From: Pavlovales sp. CCMP2436
Taxonomy: Eukaryota; Haptophyta; Pavlovophyceae; Pavlovales
DNA: 18,782 nucleotides
Assembly (NCBI GenBank): GCA_026770615.1
Contig: MU631367.1
Location: 126,637-145,418, forward strand
Direction of reading: 5' to 3'
In this document: positions 9,401-15,341 of the stretch, in pieces
Layout: each line of letters starts with the position of its first letter
Position numbering within the stretch: the stretch's first letter is position 1
Position numbers and translations under genes: made by a program
Notes under the pieces: generated by a model
What the model saw: the letters and a program-made list of their open reading frames with translations, nothing else
Database searches by the model: none
What the model was told of the DNA's origin: nothing

Positions 9401-12400
9401 ACACACGTGCGCTCTAAAAATAAATAAAAATAAAACTGGTTGTGGCCTCTCTCGGGACGGAGTCTGTTTGTGACTGACTACTTACACACTTCCGTTTCTA
9501 GCCTAACCTAATCCTCTCTTCCCCCCCCCCCCCCCACACACGCTCTTCCACCTATGTGTGCGCCCCCCTTATTCCCTCCGCGCCCTCAGGTACAAGGGGA
9601 CGTTTGGATCGCACGTGGGCTGCGTGCTGCGCCGCCTGCGTCGGCTCGCTTGGCTGCACGGAGCGGATCCTTCGTTCGTGCTCTGCTCGGCCACCGTCGC
9701 CAACCCGCTGATGCACGCCAGTAGACTCACCGGGCTGGCTGCGACCGAGCTAGGTGAGCAGGCGTCGGGTCGCACGCACGCACACACACGCACCCCTCCC
9801 TCTCTCCTCTCCCCCCTCTCCCCTCTCCTCCCTCTCTCGTCTCCCCTCTCTCCTCTTCCCCCTCTCCCCCCTCCTCTCTTCTCCCCCTCCTCCCCCAGTG
9901 ATGCATGCCAGTAGACTCACCGCACTAGGGCTCATCTGCAGCTGTAGATGAGAAGGCAGGCGCAACTAATAGTTCTGTAATACAGGCTGTTCATAACTCC
10001 TGTACATTAGCATTAGTCCTGTACATGTATAATAACTATTGGTTATGTCATAATTAATAGGTAGGGCGGGGGGTTTATGCCCAACTAATACCTCGGCCTA
10101 GGTAAGCAGGCAGATACACAGGGAGGGGCGGGGGGGTGTTGATTCCCAGCTAATCCGAATCCCGAACCCTAATCCTAATTATGGGTAAGGGGTAGATCAA
10201 TGCGCTCTCATCGTTTGTCTTCATTTCAAGAAAGAAAGAAAGAAAGAAAAAAAACGCTTCTCGCGCTCTCGCCACGCCGTGTCGCGACATTCATGTGATG
10301 TGAAACCCCCAACCAGAACCGTTCGCCCTTTCTCTCTTAACACATTGGATTACCCCCCCCCCCCTCAGCCCTCGTTGACGACGACGGCTCGCCGCGCGCG
10401 CGCACCACTTTTGCGATGTGGAATCCGCCGCTGCGCAAGGGCACGCGGCAGGTGGGACTCACTGTCGGTGGGAAGGGGGAGGAGGAGGAAGAGGAGGAGG
10501 GAGGTGAGCCTTATTTTTTTCTATGGCTATTTTTTACTCCGCTCCTTTTGTTTTTGTTTGCACCCGCCTACCGCTTTCGCTGTCTAAATTCAAGATTATA
10601 TATTATTACATATACATATATGTATGTATATATATGTACATATATCCTTATATCTATGTATCTATATATCTATGTATCTATGTATCTATATATCTATATA
10701 TCTATATATCTATATATCTATATATCTATATATCTATATATCAATATATGCTATCCTACTCCCCGCTCTCGCTAGTATTGGTTGGTCTTCTTTTTGATGT
10801 GTCTCTATTTCCACTGTCCGTTCCTCATGCTGGCACCCTCCTCCTCTCTGAGCCTGTAGAATTCGGGCTCGGGTTCGATGCGGCTGAGGAGCGAGAGGCT
10901 CGGCGAGCGATTGAGGCGGCGATGCCTCTGCCCGCAGGCGTCAAGGTTTTTTGTTTTTTTACGTCTTTTGATTTGCGGTCCTGAAAAAAAAAAAAAGCTT
11001 ATGGGCGCGATCGGAAGTAGTCTACTCTTCTAAAATGATTCAAGCGCGAACACCAATCACAACCTTCGCAATAATCATCATCTCCCCATGGCCTTCAGGC
11101 AAAAAAGAGGGGCTTACTTTTTGTGATAGGTGTCATTGTTCCCAGCCCCAATTCCAACCCAACCCCTTTGAACTGTATGCCATATGTGAAGGCGGGAAGT
11201 CGAATCGCAGCTGGCGCAGCCGCCTCCGCCGCCGCCGCCGCTGCCGCCGCCGCAGCCACCGCCGCCGCAGCCGCCGCCGCCACCGCCACCGCCGCCACTG
11301 CCGCCACTGCCACCGCCGCTCAGCCCACTGCCTCGACTAGCGGAGGTCCCGTCCCTGTCTTACATTTGAAACCAGGCTCGACTCCTAATAGAGGAGGCGT
11401 TGGCTCAGCTTCAGACGTCGAGGCTAAAGCCAATGCCTCAGGAGACGGGACAGAGGCATTTGTTTCAGCCAAGGGGGGCGATGACAGCGCCCTCGCTTTC
11501 GCCCCCGCTGCGCGCAGCTTTGCGTCGACGCGGCGCGTGTCTGCCAACATCGAAGCGGCAGCGATCAACGCGGTGCTGCTCTCTCTCAATTTGCGCACGC
11601 TCACTTTTTGCGGGGTAAGCCGTAGGTTTGCCTGAGCTAGCCTCTCCGATATCCAAACATAATCTTATCATAGTTCGAACTCTAAATCTGTAACCAGTAC
11701 CTCCACTCCACCCCTTCTCAGCCCCTAACTCAACGGCCCTGCTCTCTTGATCTACGCACACACACATTATGCTCGGTACGCAAGCTGGTCCGCATCTCAC
11801 ACCTGCCCGAGGCTGGTCTCCGCACTCCGTAACGTTGATCGTAACGTTGATCCGCGCCCGATGTGACCCCGTGATGTACAAAGGTGCGCAAAATCGCCGA
11901 GCTCGTAGCGAACTACACCAAGCGGCAGCTCAAGCACCTGGACAGGCTCAACGGCTCGCACCTCGAGGAATCGATCACGGCCTACCGTGGAGGGCTGAGC
12001 GCGAGCGACCGGCGAGCGATCGAGCGCAGGTGTTTGTGTGTTTTTGTTTTTTATTTTCGCTTTCGTTTTCGCTTGCTCGCTTGCTTGCTTGCTCGCTCAC
12101 GCTTGTTTGTTCGCGCAGTTTGGGCGTATGATTTTTCCACAATTTATCTTAAGATGTTAAGATATTTGAGTGCTGGTTTCATGTAACTAGTCAGTTCAAG
12201 TAAGACTGAGTGAGTCTGCCTACCCCTGTCCGTGTGTGACTCTGTGTGGCCGTATGTGATGCTGCCCTTGCTACGCTATCCAACTCCCTCCCTCTCCCAC
12301 TCTACCCTCTTCCTGCGGCGCAGGCTCTTCGACGGCTCGCTGCGTGGCGTGGTGGCCACCTCGACGCTCGAGCTCGGCGTGGACCTGACCGCGCTAGACG

Positions 12401-15341
12401 CTGTGGTAATTCTCGTTGGTGTCGTCCTTATTGTCTGTATTGTTATATGCTAGCATCCTCTCTAACTGCCCGCTGTCCGCTGCCTGCTGCCTGTACTCTG
12501 CGACACAGATCCTCAATGGCTGGCCAGGCTCCATCTCGTCGCTCTGGCAGCGCGCGGGTCGCGCGGGGCGAGACCCGAAACGGCCGGCGCTCGTGATCTA
12601 CGTAGCTTACGCCTCGCCCATTGACCAGGTACTGCTGTCACGAGGCTAGGGTTAGAAATCAGGGACAGGGGGAGTGGCCGAGGATCTTATTTTTATTTTT
12701 TTACAACAGTTGTAATATGTACACGGAAATGGGTGGAGGTGGCAGGCGTTATTGATGAAGAGGAGACACAGGTTATAGCTTGCGCACACCGATTCCAGCA
12801 CGCTCCACGCGCGCTCTGAGCTATCAGAACCCGGACCTGCTTTCGAGTCATGGACATCCTTTGAGCCAACCCCACCTTGCCCGTCTCCACCACCACCACC
12901 ACCACGATATTCACGCCTCGAAGCGTAGCGACTGCAAGAAATAGAATTGGCTGCCTTTGCTTCAACTTGGGGGGGGGGGGGTGGCAGATATAACTAGCTG
13001 GCTGCCTTTGCTCAAACTTCTTCTTTGGGAAGGGGGGGGCGTATGAATCAGTGAACGAAGGAGAGAGCGAAAGCTGTGCCATACTGTTGGGTGGCCACCA
13101 CGAGGACGAGGTCGGTCTTGTCGAAGTCGCTGTTGATGGCCTCCATCTTGAAGACTTAGATGTAACACGGCAGTGGTAGGCATGGAAGGACAGCGGGGTT
13201 TATGGGGCGGGCTTAGCGCCTTGAGGCGCAAGTCTGTGTTCATACTATTGGGCGAGTACCAATTGTGTAAAATCTCGTGACAGCAGGCTACTTCGTTTTC
13301 GGACTGGGCCGAATCCGGTGCAACTGCCGAATAAAGGCAGTTGCAACGGCGGCCGACTCTCGCCCTAAGGCTGCGTCGCCCGACGCCCTTTACAACCCCG
13401 TCGTATCTCCTATTGAGATGCCTACCGTATAGCTTCATCCAAACGACTATGACGGCAACCTCAATACCTGATCCCCGACCTGCAAACCTGCAATCTGACT
13501 ATCAACGACGCCGCCTCCACGTTTGGAGCTTGGCTCCTTGTCCTCAGCTTTGCCGCCCAGATAGCCTTGATAGCCCAGCACCCTTGCCTCGAAACCCCGC
13601 TTGTCAGTTCTTCATGGCGAGGCCGCAAGAGCTGATTGCACGGCAGGTGGAGGCCGTCGTCGCCGACCCTCACAACGAGCGGGTGCTGCGCGCACACCTG
13701 CTCTGTGCTGCCAAGGAGGAGGTGCGTGTGTGCGTGTGTGCGTGTGCGTGTGTGTGTGTGTGTGCGTATGCGTGTGTGCGTGCGTGCGTGTCTGTGTGCG
13801 TACGTGCGTACGTGCCTTGTTGTGCGTTGTGTGGTGGTGGTGGTGGTGTTGCGGTTTTCGCCAGTACCGCAAGCTGCCCCATTCCTCTCTCTTCTCGATT
13901 GCCCCCTGCATGCTATACACTTCACCTCTTCTGTTCCTTGCACTGTCTGCCCCACCTTCTTATAGCCTCGCTACTGTCCGTCGGCACCTTGTATTGTGCG
14001 GCCCCTCATGTCGCTCCCCGCATGTACTGCCCACTGCCTCGTCACCCACCGCGTGCTGTGCAGCCTCTGCGCTTCGCGCCAAAGGGCCTCGACGCGCAAA
14101 TCTGGCAAGACGGTGCGCGCGCGTGCGGCGAGGCTGCGGAGCGGCGACTCTCGGAGACACTCGCCTCGCTCGAGCAGGAGGGCGCGCTCGTGCACCTGGG
14201 GGCGGGGGTGTGGCGCGCCGACACGCTGCTCGCCACGCCTGCCGCGAAGATTGGGTTGAGGGCGATCGAGGAAGAGCGCTTTTCCGTCCTCGCGCACGAG
14301 TCCGCCGCCGCGCCGTCACCCTTGCTCGGGCTCGGTGGGCGCGGCGGGTGCGGCGGCGGGCGGCAAATGCGGGGGCGGCGGGTGCAGCGCACCACTGACG
14401 TGATTGACGAGGTCGAGCCGTTCCGCCTCTACCACGAGCTCTACGAGGTGTGCATGCTGCTCGCGTACACCGCGAGTCATTGCCCAGTCTTGATCGATCT
14501 ATCCTGACACACACACACATACACATACACCCCTCTTTCTCAACATGAATAGGGGGCGATTTATTTGAACCAGGGCAGCCGGTACGTCGTCTTCAAGGTG
14601 GACCGCAGCGCCAAAACCGTCTGCGTGCGGCTCGCGCCCGAAGCCAAGTACTTCACGCGCGCCAAGACCGAGCTCGAGGTGACGACCGTGGGCCGGTGGC
14701 CCGTGCCGCCGCCGCTGCTCAGCGAGAACTCGCCGGCCTTGCTCGGTGCGCACTTCGGGCCGGCCATCTCGGCGCTCAACTGCCGCGGCTTCTCAAAGCT
14801 GCGCGAGCGCTCGGGCCTCGCCTTCGACGAGATGGAGCTACGGATGCCCGCCTTCCGCTACGACACGTTCGCCACGTGGGTTGACATCAGCGAGGAGCTT
14901 GCGAGCGCCGTGAGCGCGCACGGGCTCAACTACAAGATGGGCGTGCACGCTGCTGCGCACGGCTTGGTGAATTTACTCCCGCTTGTCATCGGCTGCGATG
15001 CGGCGGAGGTGGGCGTCGAGTGCCCCGACACGGCGTCTCCCATGTCTCGGCACTACCCTCTGCGGCTGCTCTTCTTCGACAGGGCACGGGGTGGGCTTGG
15101 CATTGCCGCTGAGATCCACCGCCGGCTGCCCGAGCTGCTGCGCGCGGCCTGCGAGCACATGCGAGCCTGCGGTTGCGAGGATGGCTGCGTGTGCTGTACG
15201 CACTCTGCCTTCTGCCTCGAGTACAACGCGCGCACGGACAAGCGCGCAGGGCTGATGATTCTTGAGGCGCTGCTCGCCTCTTCTGCTCCCGCCGGGGATG
15301 AAGTGGCGACGGTGTGCCGCCCGTGCATAACGCCGAGATGA
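3729..15341 (+). CDS. HRQ1: Hrq1-type (RecQ4-like) SF2 3'-5' DNA helicase, 18 exons
   Basis: Hrq1 helicases unwind DNA 3' to 5' and act in interstrand-crosslink repair and, in fungi, telomere maintenance; bacterial relatives are MrfA/YprA. The spliced model is about 1475 residues against roughly 1080 in yeast. Visible parts are: the N-terminal helical domain (about 55-125); [20 protein letters not shown] (354-374); Q-motif LHQA (402-405); Walker A TSTASGKS (421-428); [23 protein letters not shown] (627-630); SAT (664-666); DGSP...[33 protein letters not shown] (1021-1028); and the C-terminal MZB/DUF1998 Cys cluster C-x-C-x3-C-x2-C-x5-C (1419-1434). Phases match at all junctions except that the first donor is unresolved. 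Extra length comes from an octapeptide repeat in exon 6, a poly-Glu stretch in exon 10 and an Ala-rich tract in exon 12. The start at 3729 is the first ATG. Homology to Hrq1 is secure; exact ends of some exons are inferred. Confidence 0.9.
4785..4832 (+). repeat. Dispersed repeat family B, copy 1
   Basis: Shares TGTATG, CTGGCTGGC, GCTGTCTG and ACTCGAGCTGG, in the same order, with 5348-5395 (partial) and 6424-6480. All copies lie in helicase introns and none is coding. It may be related to family C, which also starts with TCTGGCTGGCGG. Confidence 0.5.
5222..5341 (+). repeat. Dispersed repeat family C, copy 2
   Basis: Plus-strand copy with TATATATATA, GGGGGGTTCTGGCTGGCGG, TTTCAAGTTCAAGTCAAGC, CTCCGACGCAGGCTCC and ACGCGCTACGCC in order. 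It matches the reverse complement of 1233-1348 closely and is the best-preserved of the three copies. It lies in HRQ1 intron 1. Confidence 0.75.
5348..5395 (+). repeat. Dispersed repeat family B, copy 2 (partial)
   Basis: GAATGTATG, a diverged middle and then CTGGCTGGCTGTCTGACT match the first half of the family seen at 4785-4832; the 3' ACTCGAGCTGG part is degenerate. Confidence 0.45.
5694..5797. repeat. TA dinucleotide and ATC trinucleotide microsatellites
   Basis: About 60 bp of TA repeats are followed by eight or so ATC units that end directly at the acceptor ACCAG of HRQ1 exon 2. Reading frames across it (poly-Tyr/Ile, poly-His) are artefacts of the repeat. The ATC run takes the place where a polypyrimidine tract would normally be. 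Confidence 0.85.
5802..6184 (+). CDS. HRQ1: HRQ1 exon 2
   Basis: Frame set by GTG at 5804; enters in phase 1 and leaves in phase 0 at CGG|GTGAGT. It ends with [20 protein letters not shown], matching the 'Q-I-V-H...P-A-R-x-A' lead-in that precedes the helicase core in this family. An internal ATG at 5813 could start a shorter protein if exon 1 belonged to a separate gene, but exon 1 itself looks like the Hrq1 N-domain. Confidence 0.8.
6185..6302 (+). other. HRQ1 intron 2 with duplicated 3' splice site
   Basis: 118 nt with a 16-A run after the donor. TAGGTGCGTGCG...TCACGGATATCT occurs at 6261-6287 and again at 6300-6329; the second copy is the true exon start. Use of the first would add 12 codons and then TAG. 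Confidence 0.7.
6303..6392 (+). CDS. HRQ1: HRQ1 exon 3 (Q-motif)
   Basis: Exactly 30 codons, phase 0 to 0, between TTAG and CAG|GTCTTT. It encodes [14 protein letters not shown]...LWLHQ, the 'L-x-x-x-x-x-x-A-L-x-x-x-G-I-x-x-L-Y-x-H-Q' segment that leads into the adenine-sensing HQ pair of SF2 helicases. It is too small to stand out as an ORF and was found by looking for the missing motif. Confidence 0.85.
6424..6480 (+). repeat. Dispersed repeat family B, copy 3
   Basis: Has ATGGATGCAGGGGAACTCT, then AGCTGGCGGTCTAGCTGTCTG and ATTCGAGCTGG split by short differences, matching the order of 4785-4832. It sits directly after the intron's T run. Confidence 0.55.
6637..6728. repeat. Palindromic AT-rich tandem array
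   Basis: Repeated ATTACAATATATTGTAAT units, each its own reverse complement, four to five times with small changes. It can fold into cruciforms. It may be a replication-slippage product or the end of an AT-rich mobile element. Confidence 0.85.
6783..6875. repeat. Cluster of nested short inverted repeats
   Basis: CACATCCG (6783-6790) pairs with CGGATGTG (6833-6840). CTTTTATTAAAAG is self-complementary at 6810-6822. GATCCGAG (6848-6855) pairs with CTCGGATC (6868-6875). The block also contains the 16-mer at 6794-6809 whose exact reverse complement lies at 7438-7453. Confidence 0.65.
7316..7379 (+). CDS. HRQ1: HRQ1 exon 4 (Walker A, first part)
   Basis: 64 nt encoding [21 protein letters not shown] plus the first base of a glycine codon; donor CCG|GTGCGT. 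Joined to exon 3 it reads [14 protein letters not shown], the usual HQ-x-x-A-I lead to motif I. The acceptor is CGCAG. The exon lies between the two arms of a 16-bp exact inverted repeat (6794-6809 and 7438-7453). Confidence 0.88.
7613..7771 (+). repeat. Dispersed repeat family A, copy 1
   Basis: Ordered words GCGAGTAC, TGTGTAA, CTCGTGACAGCAG, ACTGGGCCGAATCCGG, CAACTGCC, AAAGGCA, TTGCAA and TATCTCC...GAGATGCCT recur at 13252-13423 in intron 15 in the same orientation. There is no ORF. It is a short interspersed element of unknown class; no convincing tRNA promoter pair is conserved between copies. Confidence 0.75.
7829..7937. repeat. 14-bp minisatellite
   Basis: TTCACTTTTGATTG repeated about eight times with almost no variation, which suggests recent expansion. 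Intronic (HRQ1 intron 4). Confidence 0.92.
8127..8211 (+). CDS. HRQ1: HRQ1 exon 5 (Walker A Lys, motif I end)
   Basis: CACAG|GC AAG TCG completes the glycine and gives [18 protein letters not shown], the catalytic end of motif I. Exit phase 2 at GCGAG|GTGATT fits exon 6. The 3' half is Ala/Arg-rich ([12 protein letters not shown]). A 19-bp part of the exon recurs inverted in intron 9, and its donor motif is repeated in intron 5. Confidence 0.9.
8212..8538 (+). other. HRQ1 intron 5 with repeated donor-like motif
   Basis: GCGAGGTGATTTTT at the true donor recurs at 8302-8315, and a degenerate GCGAGATGATC occurs near 8367. A segment at 8345-8385 recurs inverted in intron 9. No gene seen. The acceptor is preceded by a C run and TTTCACAG. 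Confidence 0.6.
8539..8908 (+). CDS. HRQ1: HRQ1 exon 6 (motif Ia; octapeptide-repeat insert)
   Basis: Encodes [14 protein letters not shown]..., then five G-D-A-Q-G-x-Y-S octapeptides, then [18 protein letters not shown] (motif Ia). The donor CTC|GTACAG is phase 0. In most relatives only a short linker separates motif I from the [10 protein letters not shown] strand; here it is about 100 residues. The frame is open upstream to the acceptor at 8537-8538. Confidence 0.88.
8633..8752 (+). repeat. 24-bp coding minisatellite in HRQ1 exon 6
   Basis: Five tandem 24-bp units (GGGGACGCGCAGGGCRGGTAC plus AGT) encode G-D-A-Q-G-(G/R)-Y-S. The period is a multiple of three, so unit gain or loss keeps the frame. 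Confidence 0.9.
9052..9132 (+). CDS. HRQ1: HRQ1 exon 7 (motif Ib region)
   Basis: 27 codons, phase 0 to 0: [20 protein letters not shown] then TNPDSLH. This matches the family signature 'Y-D-G-D-T-P...R...I-V-L-T-N-P-D-M-L-H'. Acceptor TTCACAG, donor CAC|GTAAGA. Confidence 0.92.
9327..9406 (+). CDS. HRQ1: HRQ1 exon 8 (DEAH-box motif II)
   Basis: [17 protein letters not shown] then KLVVIDELH: the Walker B/DEVH-type box of this family (DELH). Exit phase 2 (AC|GTGCGC); exon 9 supplies G to make Thr. The preceding intron (9133-9326) has a C run and G-rich and C-rich arms. Confidence 0.92.
9590..9753 (+). CDS. HRQ1: HRQ1 exon 9 (motif III, SAT)
   Basis: [19 protein letters not shown] and [23 protein letters not shown] couples ATP hydrolysis to unwinding in SF2 helicases. 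Exit phase 1 at CTAG|GTGAGC. The last 23 bp before GGGCTG are duplicated in the following intron at 9900-9922. Confidence 0.92.
9785..9896 (+). repeat. Polypyrimidine (CT) tract
   Basis: About 110 bp of almost only C and T, ending in CAG. It looks like a giant polypyrimidine tract in front of a decoy acceptor. Frames through it are compositional artefacts. Confidence 0.9.
10189..10286 (-). repeat. Inverted partial copy of HRQ1 exon 5 / intron 5
   Basis: CTCGCCACGCCGTGTCGCG at 10268-10286 is the exact reverse complement of exon 5 bases 8169-8187. 10189-10226 matches the reverse complement of 8345-8385 (AATGAAGACAAACG, GAGAGCG). The order is conserved, with microsatellite between. Confidence 0.7.
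10369..10503 (+). CDS. HRQ1: HRQ1 exon 10
   Basis: [20 protein letters not shown] and then PLRKGTRQ, matching 'D-G-S-P...F...W-N-P-P', followed by a poly-Glu stretch. Donor GGAG|GTGAGC (phase 1) is chosen over CAG|GTGGGA at 10451 because only the former fits exon 11. The acceptor follows a long C run. Confidence 0.82.
10601..10745. repeat. TATCTATA-type microsatellite
   Basis: TATA/TATC/TATG repeats within HRQ1 intron 10 (10504-10859). Frames here give long Tyr/Ile runs and are not coding. Confidence 0.9.
10860..10945 (+). CDS. HRQ1: HRQ1 exon 11
   Basis: After CCTCTCTGAGCCTGTAG it encodes [20 protein letters not shown] and then AMPLPAGVK; enters phase 1, leaves phase 0 at AAG|GTTTTTT. No family motif; placed by phase and splice sites. 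It belongs to the variable stretch between the two RecA lobes. Confidence 0.65.
11099..11614 (+). CDS. HRQ1: HRQ1 exon 12 (Ala-rich linker, start of RecA lobe 2)
   Basis: The acceptor CCTTCAG at 11098 is the phase-matching one. It encodes [15 protein letters not shown]..., a long Ala/Thr tract (11211-11328), then [20 protein letters not shown] and LRTLTFCG (motif IV start). Donor GGG|GTAAGC is phase 0. The Ala tract is a GCC-type trinucleotide expansion; the true 5' limit of the exon is less sure than its 3' end. Confidence 0.75.
11884..12029 (+). CDS. HRQ1: HRQ1 exon 13 (motif IV continuation)
   Basis: [19 protein letters not shown]... and [18 protein letters not shown]: the 'F-C-x-S-R-K-x-x-E-L' and 'A-Y-R-G-G-x-x-x-x-x-R-R-x-I-E' segments of Hrq1/MrfA. 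Exit phase 2 (AG|GTGTTT). Confidence 0.92.
12324..12405 (+). CDS. HRQ1: HRQ1 exon 14 (motif V)
   Basis: [20 protein letters not shown] then [17 protein letters not shown] is motif V of this family. Acceptor GCGCAG; donor GTG|GTAATT, phase 0. Confidence 0.93.
12509..12628 (+). CDS. HRQ1: HRQ1 exon 15 (motif VI, arginine finger)
   Basis: [20 protein letters not shown] and then [28 protein letters not shown] carries the arginine finger. 40 codons, phase 0 to 0; donor CAG|GTACTG. Confidence 0.95.
13084..13155 (-). pseudogene. Possible NAD(P) transhydrogenase beta/NNT fragment, antisense in intron
   Basis: Minus-strand translation gives [20 protein letters not shown] and then ATQQ. The stretch resembles the 'E-M-D-E-I-N-x-D-F-x-x-T-D-L-V-L-V-I-G' segment in the NADP-binding domain of proton-translocating transhydrogenase (PntB/NNT). 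The Gly-Ala-Asn-Asp that should follow is absent and the frame soon stops. It is only ~24 codons long, so homology is suggestive rather than proven. It is likely a captured exon scrap, not a working gene. Confidence 0.4.
13252..13423 (+). repeat. Dispersed repeat family A, copy 2
   Basis: Same ordered words as 7613-7771: GCGAGTACC, TGTGTAAAAT, CTCGTGACAGCAGGCT, GGACTGGGCCGAATCCGG, AAAGGCAGTTGCAA, TATCTCCTATTGAGATGCCT. It lies in intron 15 on the same strand as copy 1. Confidence 0.75.
13608..13721 (+). CDS. HRQ1: HRQ1 exon 16
   Basis: [20 protein letters not shown] and then [18 protein letters not shown], the 'D-Q-Y-F-x-x-x-P-x-x-L...N-x-x-x-L-x-x-H-L-x-C-A-A-x-E' stretch that follows motif VI. 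38 codons; donor GAG|GTGCGT. Confidence 0.93.
13722..14063 (+). other. HRQ1 intron 16 (GT repeat), frame-neutral
   Basis: Starts inside a GT-rich microsatellite (to about 13812) and has a GTGGTGGTGGTG run near 13832. The length is 342 nt, a multiple of three, with no in-frame stop relative to exons 16 and 17. The family has KEE directly followed by PL, so it is called an intron. Confidence 0.75.
14064..14447 (+). CDS. HRQ1: HRQ1 exon 17
   Basis: 128 codons, phase 0 to 0. [17 protein letters not shown], a helical [18 protein letters not shown] part, [15 protein letters not shown], a Gly-rich loop, then [16 protein letters not shown]. It corresponds to the winged-helix and 'I-G-L-R-S-I' part of Hrq1 between RecA2 and the MZB domain. 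Donor GAG|GTGTGC. Confidence 0.9.
14553..15341 (+). CDS. HRQ1: HRQ1 exon 18 (MZB/DUF1998 zinc domain, stop)
   Basis: [17 protein letters not shown] continues from exon 17 and ends at [23 protein letters not shown] opens the MZB domain, [15 protein letters not shown] follows, and the Cys cluster [17 protein letters not shown] matches 'C-x-C-x-x-G-C-x-x-C...C', the zinc site of MrfA/Hrq1. It ends with a short Ala/Cys tail. Confidence 0.95.
   Translation, partial: GAIYLNQGSRYVVFKVDRSAKTVCVRLAPEAKYFTRAKTELEVTTVGRWPVPPPLLSENSPALLGAHFGPAISALNCRGFSKLRERSGLAFDEMELRMPAFRYDTFATWVDISEELASAVSAHGLNYKMGVHAAAHGLVNLLPLVIGCDAAEVGVECPDTASPMSRHYPLRLLFFDRARGGLGIAAEIHRRLPELLRAACEHMRACGCEDGCVCCTHSAFCLEYNARTDKRAGLMILEALLASSAPAGDEVATVCRPCITPR

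Larger units (their letters stand above)
9754..10368 (+). other. HRQ1 intron 9: CT tract, exon-end copy, inverted exon 5 copy
   Basis: A nearly pure CT tract (9785-9896) ends in CCCAG and is followed by a near copy of the exon 9 end (9900-9922). A second donor-like GGCCTAG|GTAAGCAGGC lies near 10098. An inverted copy of exon 5/intron 5 sequence is at 10189-10286, interrupted by a GAAA microsatellite. No independent gene seen. Confidence 0.6.
12629..13607 (+). other. HRQ1 intron 15: repeats and an antisense coding-like scrap
   Basis: The largest gap between late exons. It holds a diverged tandem pair (GGCTGCCTTTGCT...CAAACTT followed by G runs at 12948-12983 and 13002-13048), a CCA run near 12888-12904, an antisense transhydrogenase-like segment at 13084-13155 and repeat family A at 13252-13423. 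Confidence 0.55.

Noticed and set aside
10523..10790. Tyr/Ile-rich open frame looking like a membrane protein
   Set aside because: It is a TATCTATA microsatellite inside intron 10; only the last part (exon 11) is coding.
12693..13082. Minus-strand frame with [21 protein letters not shown]
   Set aside because: The Val run is a CCA/TGG microsatellite and the rest matches no family I recognise; only the neighbouring 13084-13155 segment is kept as a weak call.
13341..14507. A single 388-codon ORF
   Set aside because: It merely joins HRQ1 exons 16 and 17 through an in-frame intron plus upstream intron sequence; the N-terminal part has no similarity to the helicase.
13960..14526. 188-codon minus-strand Arg-rich ORF
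   Set aside because: It is antisense of HRQ1 exon 17; composition only.
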